Part shown: positions 34,181-41,533 of the stretch, piece after piece
How the letters are laid out: each line of letters opens with the position of its first letter
Numbering within the stretch: the stretch's first letter is position 1
Source: Antrihabitans auranticaus
GTDB taxonomy: Bacteria > Actinomycetota > Actinomycetes > Mycobacteriales > Mycobacteriaceae
Assembly (NCBI RefSeq): GCF_016481275.1
Contig: NZ_JAEMNW010000002.1
Location: 62,001 to 126,000 of the forward strand
Direction: 5' to 3'
Length of the DNA stretch: 64,000 nucleotides
Notes under the pieces: generated by a model
What the model was told of the DNA's origin: nothing
Databases searched by the model: none
What the model saw: the letters and a program-made list of their open reading frames with translations, nothing else
Made by a program: the position numbers and the translations under genes

Positions 34181-35374
34181 ATGTCGGAGCATTCGCGTCC
34201 TTTCGTTATCAGGGTCGCGTCGCGCGCGAGTGCTCGAGACACACGAACGCACGAACCGCGTCCGGTTCCTGAGCCGCCGCCCAGTCAAGATCCAGAGCCA
34301 CGGCCGAATCCAGAGCCACGGCCGAATCCAGAGCCACGGTCGGTGCGAGATTCGGTCGACGGTGCGATGCACGACCTCGGCGCGCTCGCCGATGCGGTCG
34401 GCGATCAAGTTCGCCCGGTTGCGTCGTTCGCGGTGGAAACGGCCGACAGCATCGTCTCGGCGGTGGAGTCCGCCAGATCTGCGGGCGCGAGCATCTGGAA
34501 GGCGCTCAACGTGTTGAGCGATCGAGCGCGCTCGGACGATCATGCGGAGCCGTCTGCGGAAGATGTCGCGCCCGCAGTCGATCTCGCTGCGGGTGCGGCC
34601 TCCGATGCGATCAGCTCCGCCGAATCGGCTCGCAGTGCCGGGAACGGAATCTGGAAGATGCTCAACGACGTTCGGCGCGACCCGCTGAGTGCGGCAGGCG
34701 GGGTTCTCGACCCCCTTCGCCGTGTCTCCGAACCTGCTGTCGTGAAGAACGTCGTGACGACGGTCGGTGGGCTGTCGACCGGTTTGACGGCGGGAATACT
34801 CGGTTCGGACGAGGATCTTCGTGCCGTCGGCAACAAGCTGATCGCGCTTTCGCAGAAGCCTCACTACGAGGCCGGGGGCCGCCATCCCGCGTTTTCGCAC
34901 ATCCTGCATCAGCTCAATCCGGACGAGGCCCGGATGCTGCGGTTTTTGGCAAAGGCCGGCGTGCAGCCGGCGATCGATATTCGTACCAAGACCCTGTTCC
35001 AGATCGGGTCCGAGCGGCTGGCCGGCGGAATCAACATGATTGCCGAGATGGCCAGTTGCCGCTGGCCCGAACACAATCAGCAATACCTATCGAACCTCAA
35101 TCGACTGGGGCTCGTCGTGTTTTCCAAAGAGCCCGTCGATGATTTCCGTCGTTATGCGTTGCTCGAGGTGCAACCACGTGCGATGGAAGCGATCGAAACG
35201 GTCAAGTCAGCGATCACTATCTACCGCAGCATTTATCTTTCGGGATTCGGAAAGCAATTCTGCGATGTCTGCTTCGACCTGACGGGCTACACGGCGGGTG
35301 GCTGGGACAAAGACGAACGAGGCGACAAAATGATCGGCTCCGGACCGCCCGCACCGCGCAAGCACAGTCACTGA
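34181..35374 (+). CDS. Abi-alpha/DUF4393-like protein with internal repeats
   Basis: A 397-residue protein with three parts. Residues about 1-60 are Pro/Glu/Arg-rich with PEPRPN units. Residues about 85-175 contain two copies of an amphipathic helix (SAVESARSAGASIWKALN and SSAESARSAGNGIWKMLN). The C-terminal half (HPAFSHILHQLNPDEARMLR, IAEMASCRWPEHNQQYLSNL, NRLGLVVFSKEP, ITIYRSIYLSGFGKQFCDVC) resembles the Abi-alpha (DUF4393) family, which includes abortive-infection proteins. It has an AGGAGG site and follows mceG by 33 bases. Actinobacterial members near mce genes may have a membrane-linked role rather than phage defence; function unknown. Confidence 0.7.
   Translation: MSEHSRPFVIRVASRASARDTRTHEPRPVPEPPPSQDPEPRPNPEPRPNPEPRSVRDSVDGAMHDLGALADAVGDQVRPVASFAVETADSIVSAVESARSAGASIWKALNVLSDRARSDDHAEPSAEDVAPAVDLAAGAASDAISSAESARSAGNGIWKMLNDVRRDPLSAAGGVLDPLRRVSEPAVVKNVVTTVGGLSTGLTAGILGSDEDLRAVGNKLIALSQKPHYEAGGRHPAFSHILHQLNPDEARMLRFLAKAGVQPAIDIRTKTLFQIGSERLAGGINMIAEMASCRWPEHNQQYLSNLNRLGLVVFSKEPVDDFRRYALLEVQPRAMEAIETVKSAITIYRSIYLSGFGKQFCDVCFDLTGYTAGGWDKDERGDKMIGSGPPAPRKHSH
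34292..34340 (+). repeat. 18-bp tandem repeat inside the Abi-alpha-like gene
   Basis: CCAGAGCCACGGCCGAAT is repeated head to tail from 34292, with two exact copies and a third that diverges after 12 bases. It encodes the PEPRPN units of the N-terminal linker. Being 18 bp it keeps frame, so copy number could vary between strains without disrupting the gene. Confidence 0.85.
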
Positions 35375-35413
35375 CTCCCGGGTACTCAACGTCGACAGAT
35401 ATCGAGAGATGAG

Positions 35414-36838
35414 ATGACCAATCTAGCAGCGGGGGTTTTCCTCAATTGGGAGGAGCTGACCGGGCAGTCGAAGTTCGTCGTCGACCTTGTCAGCGTGCCG
35501 ATCTTCAGCGCCATCGCCGGTCTCATAACGAACTGGACCGGCGTGATCATGCTGTTCGCACCCGTTCATTTCACAGGCTTCTATGTGCCCGGACTCAAGA
35601 AGGTGTTTCCCTTTCTGCCGCGCAAGTTGCAGATCTTGCCGACATTCGCGCCGAACGGGATCCTCGGTTTCCAGGGCTTCATTCCATGTCGTGCCGAAAA
35701 GATGTCGAGTCTGATCGTCGACAAATCCATTGCCCGCATCGGCGGCATCGGCGACTTCTACAACGAGTTGGAGCCGGAGACCCTCGCCGACAGCATTGCC
35801 AGGGCTGCCCGACCAGACATACGCAGGTTGACCACCGAAGTGATCGAGAAACAGCATCCACAACTGTGGCGGTCGTTACCGCAACCGTTGAAGGAACAGG
35901 TCATGCGCACGGTGGACGCCGAATTGCCTGCAATATCGCGGCGGGCCTTCAAGAAGATCGGCGAGAACATCGATCAACTGCTCGACGTGAAGTTGATGAC
36001 GGTGAACTATCTGCGAAAGCGGCCCGACGTACTCGTCGACATCATCAAGGGAATGGCCGTACCGGAACTCCGCTTCATGGTTCGGATCGGTCTCATGGGT
36101 TTCCCGTTCGGCATTCTGTTGGCGCTGTGGCTGTCGTTCCTGCACTACAGCAGTGACCACGTGAAGCACGCGCACGAACTCGATCCCAGTGCGGCATATA
36201 TTGCTCTGCCGGGATTCCTCACCTCGATCCTGCATTTCCTTCCCGCGTGGTTGTGGGTGCTCGTCGGTGCGGCTCTCATCGGCATCATCGTGAACATCAT
36301 CGCGATCAAGGTGGTGTTCGAACCTGGCGAGCCACAACCTCGTTACAAATATCTCTGGAAGCAGGGTCTGTTTGCGCAACGTCAGCACGAGGCCGCTGCG
36401 GAACTCGCGCAGATGTTGTCGCTGCAAGTGCTGACAGTGTCGAATTTCGCCGACGAGTTGCTCAACGGCGCCGGTGCGGACAAGACCCGTGCATACGTCG
36501 AGGAGGCCGTCGCGGAGGAGGCCGAGCGCATCCTCGGCCCGGTGCTGCTCGTGGCCCGCAATTCGTTCGGTGTGGTCGATGTCGTCGGCCTCGAGAAAGG
36601 CGCGAGCGCCGCCGTCGTCGACTTTGCGCCCAATGTGTTCTACGAGCCCGAATTCAACAAGGAGAAAGCAAAGAAGATCGATGCCTTCGCGACCGAGAAA
36701 TTTCGCGAACTGCCGCCGGACGAATTCGGCGAAATGCTTTACTCCGCCATCGAACAGGATGCCTGGCTGCTTTACGCGCACGGTGGACTGCTCGGCATTC
36801 TGGTCGGCGCCATGCACATCCTGATCTTCGGAGCCTGA
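35414..36838 (+). CDS. DUF445-like membrane protein
   Basis: A 474-residue membrane protein. The N-terminal membrane segment, IFSAIAGLITNWTGVIMLFA, and the following PNGILGFQGFIPCRAEKMSS match the DUF445 pattern (TNW-x2-MLF-x-P, later FQG-x-IP). Two central helices flank residues 225-300, and the second, LIGIIVNIIAIKVVFEPGEP, looks like a repeat of the first, followed by QGLFAQRQHEAAAELAQML. A final helix ends the protein. It appears to be a duplicated DUF445 unit. It is 39 bases after the Abi-alpha-like gene and likely part of the same transcript. Biochemical role unknown. Confidence 0.78.
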   Translation: MTNLAAGVFLNWEELTGQSKFVVDLVSVPIFSAIAGLITNWTGVIMLFAPVHFTGFYVPGLKKVFPFLPRKLQILPTFAPNGILGFQGFIPCRAEKMSSLIVDKSIARIGGIGDFYNELEPETLADSIARAARPDIRRLTTEVIEKQHPQLWRSLPQPLKEQVMRTVDAELPAISRRAFKKIGENIDQLLDVKLMTVNYLRKRPDVLVDIIKGMAVPELRFMVRIGLMGFPFGILLALWLSFLHYSSDHVKHAHELDPSAAYIALPGFLTSILHFLPAWLWVLVGAALIGIIVNIIAIKVVFEPGEPQPRYKYLWKQGLFAQRQHEAAAELAQMLSLQVLTVSNFADELLNGAGADKTRAYVEEAVAEEAERILGPVLLVARNSFGVVDVVGLEKGASAAVVDFAPNVFYEPEFNKEKAKKIDAFATEKFRELPPDEFGEMLYSAIEQDAWLLYAHGGLLGILVGAMHILIFGA

Positions 36839-36871
36839 CATACACGATCCCCATCGAGAGGACCGCAACAC

Positions 36872-37660
36872 ATGAACGGCTATTCGAGGATCGTCGTCGG
36901 ATCCGATGGATCCGCCCTCGCCCGGGATGCAGTGGCGGTCGCCGGTGTGCTCGCCATGCGGATGTCGCTACCCGTCACTGCCGTGACGGCGTGGAAGTCG
37001 GAGCTGGCCGTGCCGGGTGCGCGAGAACTGCCGTGGGCGGAGCTCACGACACAAGGTGCCGACGTGGACCTGAGCGGGGCTGGAGTTCGGGGTGTGGTCC
37101 GGGTCGAGGCCAACGGCGATCCAGCCGAGTCGTTGATCGAAGTCGCGACCGGAGACGGAGATGCACTCCTCGTCGTCGGTGCGCAGGGGCTGAGCAGTGC
37201 AACGAGCCGGCTTACTGGCAGCACGTCGAATCAGTTGTCGCACAACAGCCCGGTCGACGTCCTGTTCGTTCGCAAACGCATTGCGGCATTCGAATCGATT
37301 GCGCTGGCGACCGACGGATCGGAGACCTCGCTGCGTGCTGTGAGCCGCGGCTACGCGTTTGCCGCCGCGCTCGGCGCCGGCGTCACGCTGGTGACTGTCG
37401 CTGCCTCGGTCAGTGCGGGGGACGAACTGCTCGAGAAGGTCGCAGCGCAGCTCGCGGTCGAGCATCCGGAGTCGTCGGTGCAGCGACGCGCCTTCACTGG
37501 CAGCGCGGCGGACGTGCTCGCGAGCGACACGGGGGAGTACGACGTGCTGGTGCTCGGCAACCGCGGAATGAGTGGGTTCGCACGGGTTCTCGGCTCGACG
37601 GCAAACACGATCACGCACCGGGCGGCGACAAATCTGCTGCTTGTGAATACCACGCATTGA
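36872..37660 (+). CDS. Tandem-domain universal stress protein
   Basis: A 262-residue cytoplasmic protein with two USP domains, about residues 1-134 and 137-262. Each has the ATP-binding pattern G-x2-G-x9-G-[ST]: GAQGLSSATSRLTGSTSN in the first and GNRGMSGFARVLGSTANT in the second. N-terminal VVGSDGSALARDAV and ALATDGSETSLRAV are the paired nucleotide loops. Likely an ATP-binding USP of the mycobacterial type, linked to stress or dormancy. It follows the DUF445-like gene by 33 bases and may be the last gene of the mce transcript. Confidence 0.92.
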   Translation: MNGYSRIVVGSDGSALARDAVAVAGVLAMRMSLPVTAVTAWKSELAVPGARELPWAELTTQGADVDLSGAGVRGVVRVEANGDPAESLIEVATGDGDALLVVGAQGLSSATSRLTGSTSNQLSHNSPVDVLFVRKRIAAFESIALATDGSETSLRAVSRGYAFAAALGAGVTLVTVAASVSAGDELLEKVAAQLAVEHPESSVQRRAFTGSAADVLASDTGEYDVLVLGNRGMSGFARVLGSTANTITHRAATNLLLVNTTH

Positions 37661-37770
37661 CCCAGCCTGCTGCTTCCGAAACGAGTAACTAACTAGCCGG
37701 TCGGCACCTCTTCGCGGAGGCCGGTTCGGACGAGTATCGATGCACACGACCAATCCAGGAAGGAGACCGC

Positions 37771-38676
37771 ATGGCCGGCAACCTGTCGATTGCGACGATC
37801 GCGGTCCCGCGCCCGATCGTGCGGGGTCTCGTGCGCGTCGCGCTTCGGCCGACGTTGAGCCCGGCAGTGCCGGTTCGTACGCAGCGCCGGTTGCTCGACG
37901 TGCTGGGTCGCGTCTCGATCCTTCCGCGCGACACGATCGTCAGCGAAGTGCGGTTGGGTCACCGTCCGGCCGAACGGATCGAAGTGCCGGGGTCCGACTC
38001 GTCGAGATCGGTGCTGTACTTGCACGGCGGCGGCTACACCGTCGGCTCCCGCACAACGCATCGCGCACTAGCGGCTCATCTGGCCGCAGCGGCCGGTGCG
38101 ACGGTGTTCGTACTCGACTATCGGCTTGCGCCCGAAGACCCGTTCCCCGCCGCGCTGGAAGATGCGGTCGATGCCTACGACGCCCTGTTGGCCAGTGGTT
38201 CCCGGCCGGAACAGCTTGCCGTCGCCGGCGATTCCGCGGGCGGTGGCCTCGCAATCGCGTTGGCGCTGCGGATCCGCGACACCGGCCGGCCGCAGCCGGC
38301 AGCGCTCGCTCTGGCGTCGCCGTGGACCGACTTGACGCTCGCCGACGTCGCAGACGATCGTCGCGATCCGATGCTCACCGTCGATTGGTTGCGGTCTTGT
38401 GCTGTCCGCTATGCCGGTGTCGATCGGGCACTACCCGAGGTGTCGCCGCTGCGCGCGGACCTGAATGGGTTGCCGCCCATGGTGGTACACGGTTCGGCTG
38501 ACGAGATCCTCCTGCCGTCCATCGAGCGTTTCGTCGAACGCGCCAGATCCGCCGGGGTCCGAGCGCGGTATCGCCGACTGCCGGACCTGTGGCACGTCGC
38601 GCACCTGCATGCGGGACTGATGACCGCGGCCACGGATGCGGTCGGTGATCTGGGCGAGTTCCTGCGGCAGCAATGA
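37771..38676 (+). CDS. HSL-family alpha/beta hydrolase (esterase/lipase)
   Basis: A 301-residue carboxylesterase of the hormone-sensitive-lipase group. The oxyanion-hole motif is LYLHGGGYTVGS, the nucleophile elbow is GDSAGGG, and the Asp and His of the triad are expected in VHGSADEILLPS and DLWHVAHLH. YRLAPEDPFPAALEDAVDAY is typical of the family. It hydrolyses short acyl esters. A good ribosome site (AAGGAG) precedes 37771. It is separated from the USP gene by 110 bases and converges on the TetR gene with 10 bases between stops. Confidence 0.93.
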   Translation: MAGNLSIATIAVPRPIVRGLVRVALRPTLSPAVPVRTQRRLLDVLGRVSILPRDTIVSEVRLGHRPAERIEVPGSDSSRSVLYLHGGGYTVGSRTTHRALAAHLAAAAGATVFVLDYRLAPEDPFPAALEDAVDAYDALLASGSRPEQLAVAGDSAGGGLAIALALRIRDTGRPQPAALALASPWTDLTLADVADDRRDPMLTVDWLRSCAVRYAGVDRALPEVSPLRADLNGLPPMVVHGSADEILLPSIERFVERARSAGVRARYRRLPDLWHVAHLHAGLMTAATDAVGDLGEFLRQQ

Positions 38677-38686
38677 CGGCGGGGTG

Positions 38687-39301
38687 TTATTCGAGATAGG
38701 CGACGATCGCGTTGGTGAGACCTCGCCGCGCGAGTTCGAGATCGGTGTAGGTGCCCAACTGCTTTTCGGACGTGATGCCGCGCATCGCCCCGGGCAGAAA
38801 GGCGGCAACTTCGGCGATTCGTTCCGGTTCGACATCGAGGTCGGCGAACGCGCGTCGGCACGTGTCGAGCCAATCTTGTCCCCACGCAACGAATTCCGCT
38901 GCAGTGCGCGGGTATTGCCGTTCGAGTTCTGCACGTTCGCGCGGCAGTGCCGCCCGCAGGTTCTCGATGGCACGGGAATCGGTGGCTGTCAGTCCGGCGT
39001 ACATGTTGTCGACGATCGCTGCGACCCGCTGCCGCAATGGAGTGTCGGCTGCCACGTCGACAGGGAAGTCGCCGCGTCGTTCGGCGGTGTGATGCAGGAC
39101 CGCGGCCCAGAAGCCGTCGATATCGCCGAACTGATACTTCACCGTTCCCCACGTTGCCCCGATGTCTTTGGCGATCCGGTTCCCGGACGCAGCTCCGGGG
39201 TCGCCGGACGCCAAGGATCGGAGCGCAGATTCGAGCATCGACTCCCGCGTTGCGATCCCACGCTTGTTGCTGCGTCGACCGGCGACGCCCGCATCAGTCA
39301 T
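38687..39301 (-). CDS. TetR-family regulator
   Basis: A 204-residue regulator with an N-terminal TetR helix-turn-helix (ATRESMLESALRSLASGD, then NRIAKDIGATWGTVKYQFGD) and an all-alpha ligand domain. It is divergent from the Rieske oxygenase gene at 39384, with 82 bases between starts containing two short palindromes. It most likely represses the Rieske / DapB-like / alkylsulfatase operon until an inducer binds. The effector cannot be predicted. Confidence 0.9.
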   Translation of the reverse strand: MTDAGVAGRRSNKRGIATRESMLESALRSLASGDPGAASGNRIAKDIGATWGTVKYQFGDIDGFWAAVLHHTAERRGDFPVDVAADTPLRQRVAAIVDNMYAGLTATDSRAIENLRAALPRERAELERQYPRTAAEFVAWGQDWLDTCRRAFADLDVEPERIAEVAAFLPGAMRGITSEKQLGTYTDLELARRGLTNAIVAYLE

Positions 39302-39336
39302 GTCCCGAATGTTAGTGGAGCAGGTGGCTCAGTTTC

Positions 39337-39374
39337 ATAGAACCCTCTATTGTTTTTTCGTAGAAGGCACTACG
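39337..39374. promoter_or_regulatory. Candidate TetR operators between the divergent genes
   Basis: Two short palindromes lie in the 82-base intergenic region: ATAGAACCCTCTAT at 39337-39350 and CGTAG-N6-CTACG at 39359-39374. The second ends 9 bases before the oxygenase start, where it would overlap the ribosome site. A T-rich stretch lies between them. Binding by the adjacent TetR protein is an inference from position. Confidence 0.45.
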
Positions 39375-39383
39375 ATTCCGGCT

Positions 39384-40370
39384 ATGGCGAAGACCCCGCT
39401 GCCGATGAACCCGACGGGCTGGTTTCAGGTCGCGTGGTCGGCCGAGGTCGGGGTCGGCGAGGTACGCAGGATGAAGTACTTCGACACCGAGCTGATCGCG
39501 TGGCGGTCGGCGACCGGCGAGGTAGCCGTGATGGACGCCTTCTGCGAGCATCTGGGCGCGCATCTCGGGTACGGGGGTCACGTCGAGGGGGACCGGATCG
39601 TCTGTCCCTTCCACGGCTGGGAGTGGAATCGCGAGGGCCGCAACGTATGTGTCCCTTACGAAAAGCACCCGAACAAGGGACGTCGCATCCGCAGCTATCC
39701 GGTAGCCGAACTCAACGAGTCGATCTTCATGTGGCACGACGTCCACGGGGGAGCACCGTACTTCGACGTTCCGGATGTACGCGCCGGCTTCGACGACGGT
39801 CGTGGTCCCGCCGATTACTACCCGGCCTATCCCACGGGCGTTCTCTTCGAGCAGCAGTTGGAATTACACCCGCAGTACGTGCTCGAGAACGGCGTCGACT
39901 TCGCGCATTTCAAGTACGTCCACAAGGTTCCGATCGTTCCTGTCTTCACCCGCCACGACTTCGATCGGCCCGTCTCGTATGTCGATTTCACGATCACCTT
40001 CGACGACTCGACCGTCTCGGCCGCGGACATCAACAGCGGAGTGCAGGCGATCAATGCCGGGCTCGGCGTCGCCGCCACCAAGAGTTGGGGAATGATCGAC
40101 AACCGCACGATGTCATGCGTGACGCCGGTCGACGACTCCACATCCGACGTGCGATTCACCGTATGGATCGGGCGCGTTGCCGGGGGCGACGGTCCTGAAC
40201 CACCCTCGCGGGCAAAGTATCTGGCACAGGCGGTCATCGATCAGTTCGTCGCCGACATCCACATCTGGAAGCATCAGCGCTACTCCGACCCGCCGGCACT
40301 CTCGCGCGCGGAGTACAAGGGCTTCAACGCAATTCGCGAATGGGCAACGCAGTTCTATCCCGCCAACTGA
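39384..40370 (+). CDS. KshA-like Rieske oxygenase
   Basis: A 328-residue oxygenase component. Rieske ligands are Cys54/His56 (FCEHLGAH) and Cys74/His77 (CPFHGWEWN). The catalytic iron motif N-x2-D-x2-H-x4-H is intact: Asn169, Asp172, His175, His180 in ENGVDFAHFKYVH. The sequence around YPVAELNESIFMWHD resembles 3-ketosteroid 9-alpha-hydroxylase oxygenase (KshA) and related cholesterol-type Rieske enzymes, but similarity is partial, so a steroid is only one possibility. It needs an external reductase; the KshB-like protein at 57428 is a candidate. First gene of an operon with the DapB-fold and alkylsulfatase genes. Confidence 0.9.
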   Translation: MAKTPLPMNPTGWFQVAWSAEVGVGEVRRMKYFDTELIAWRSATGEVAVMDAFCEHLGAHLGYGGHVEGDRIVCPFHGWEWNREGRNVCVPYEKHPNKGRRIRSYPVAELNESIFMWHDVHGGAPYFDVPDVRAGFDDGRGPADYYPAYPTGVLFEQQLELHPQYVLENGVDFAHFKYVHKVPIVPVFTRHDFDRPVSYVDFTITFDDSTVSAADINSGVQAINAGLGVAATKSWGMIDNRTMSCVTPVDDSTSDVRFTVWIGRVAGGDGPEPPSRAKYLAQAVIDQFVADIHIWKHQRYSDPPALSRAEYKGFNAIREWATQFYPAN

Positions 40371-40387
40371 GGAAGGTCGCTACCGCC

Positions 40388-41500
40388 ATGAGCACTCGAA
40401 AGCCGATCCGTGTTTTCCAGGTCGCCACAGGCAACGTCGGCACCGAAATGATCAAACGGATCGGCAACCACAGCGATCTGGAGTTGGTCGGGTTACATTG
40501 CTACACAACCGAAAAGGTCGGCCGCGATGCGGGCGAAATCGCTGGGCTCGCGCCGATCGGCGTACTCGCAACAGGAACGGTCGAGGAGATAGTCGCTGCG
40601 CAGCCTGACGTCGTGACGTTTCATGGCGTGTTTCCGGACGAGGCACTCTACGAGCGTGTGCTCGAGGCCGGGATAAACATCGTCACGACCGCCGACTGGA
40701 TCACCGGTCACCATCGCGATCAGAACCACCCGCACCCGTCGGGCAGGAAGACGACCGAGGTGCTCGCGGCTGCGTGCCTGCGGGGCGGCTCGACGTTCTA
40801 CGGCACCGGGATGAATCCCGGACTCTGCCAAATTCTCGGCGTCGCACATTCAGCCGACGTCGCCGAGATCGAGAACGTGACCGTCATCGAATCGGTCGAC
40901 GTTTCGTGTCACCACTCGGTGGAGACATGGAAAGAGGTCGGGTACGGGCGGCCGATCGACGACCCCACGATCCCCGGCTCGCTGGAGAAGTACACCCGCG
41001 TCTTCTCCGACAGCGTGTACATGATGGCGGACTGCTTCGGTCTCGAGCTCGACGAGGTGAAGTTCTCCTACGAGCTAGGTGCGTGCACGAAGGACGTCGA
41101 CCTAGGGTGGTATCAGATGCCCAAGGGGTCGCTGGGTGCGAATTACATCAAGTACCAGGGGATGGTAGACGGTGTTCCCCTCGTGGAATCCCATCTCGAA
41201 TGGCAAATGACGCCGCACACCGAGCCGAGCTGGAACATCAAGGGCTGCTACATCACCCAGATCAAGGGCGACCCGTGTATCTACAGCAAGCACATGATCA
41301 TTCCCAAGCCCGGTATACGTCTTGACAACCCGGAGGACTTCGCCGCCATCGGAATGACCGTGACCGGTCTGCCGGCGTTGAACTCCATCCGGTCCGTGGT
41401 CGATGCTGCGCCCGGAATCCTGACGAGTGCGGACATGCCGCTGCGCGGATTCGCCGGTCGATTTGCGCGGGCGCGCCGAGATCCGAACATACGGGGTTGA
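40388..41500 (+). CDS. DapB-fold NAD(P)H-dependent dehydrogenase-like protein
   Basis: A 370-residue protein with an N-terminal Rossmann fold (RVFQVATGNVGTEMIKRI) and features of dihydrodipicolinate-reductase-like proteins, such as EAGINIVTTADWITGHH and STFYGTGMNPGLCQILGVAH. Relatives include 2,4-diaminopentanoate dehydrogenase-type enzymes, and many uncharacterised actinobacterial members sit in steroid or lipid catabolic clusters. A true DapB is about 250 residues, so this longer protein is not the lysine-pathway enzyme. It lies 17 bases after the Rieske gene. Substrate unknown. Confidence 0.82.
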   Translation: MSTRKPIRVFQVATGNVGTEMIKRIGNHSDLELVGLHCYTTEKVGRDAGEIAGLAPIGVLATGTVEEIVAAQPDVVTFHGVFPDEALYERVLEAGINIVTTADWITGHHRDQNHPHPSGRKTTEVLAAACLRGGSTFYGTGMNPGLCQILGVAHSADVAEIENVTVIESVDVSCHHSVETWKEVGYGRPIDDPTIPGSLEKYTRVFSDSVYMMADCFGLELDEVKFSYELGACTKDVDLGWYQMPKGSLGANYIKYQGMVDGVPLVESHLEWQMTPHTEPSWNIKGCYITQIKGDPCIYSKHMIIPKPGIRLDNPEDFAAIGMTVTGLPALNSIRSVVDAAPGILTSADMPLRGFAGRFARARRDPNIRG

Positions 41501-41533
41501 TTTCGGCGCCAATCCCTCGCAGAGTGACTATTC

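Noticed and set aside
37661-37770. Terminator after the universal stress protein
   Set aside because: Only a weak imperfect stem (CCGGTC region) is visible; not convincing enough to annotate.
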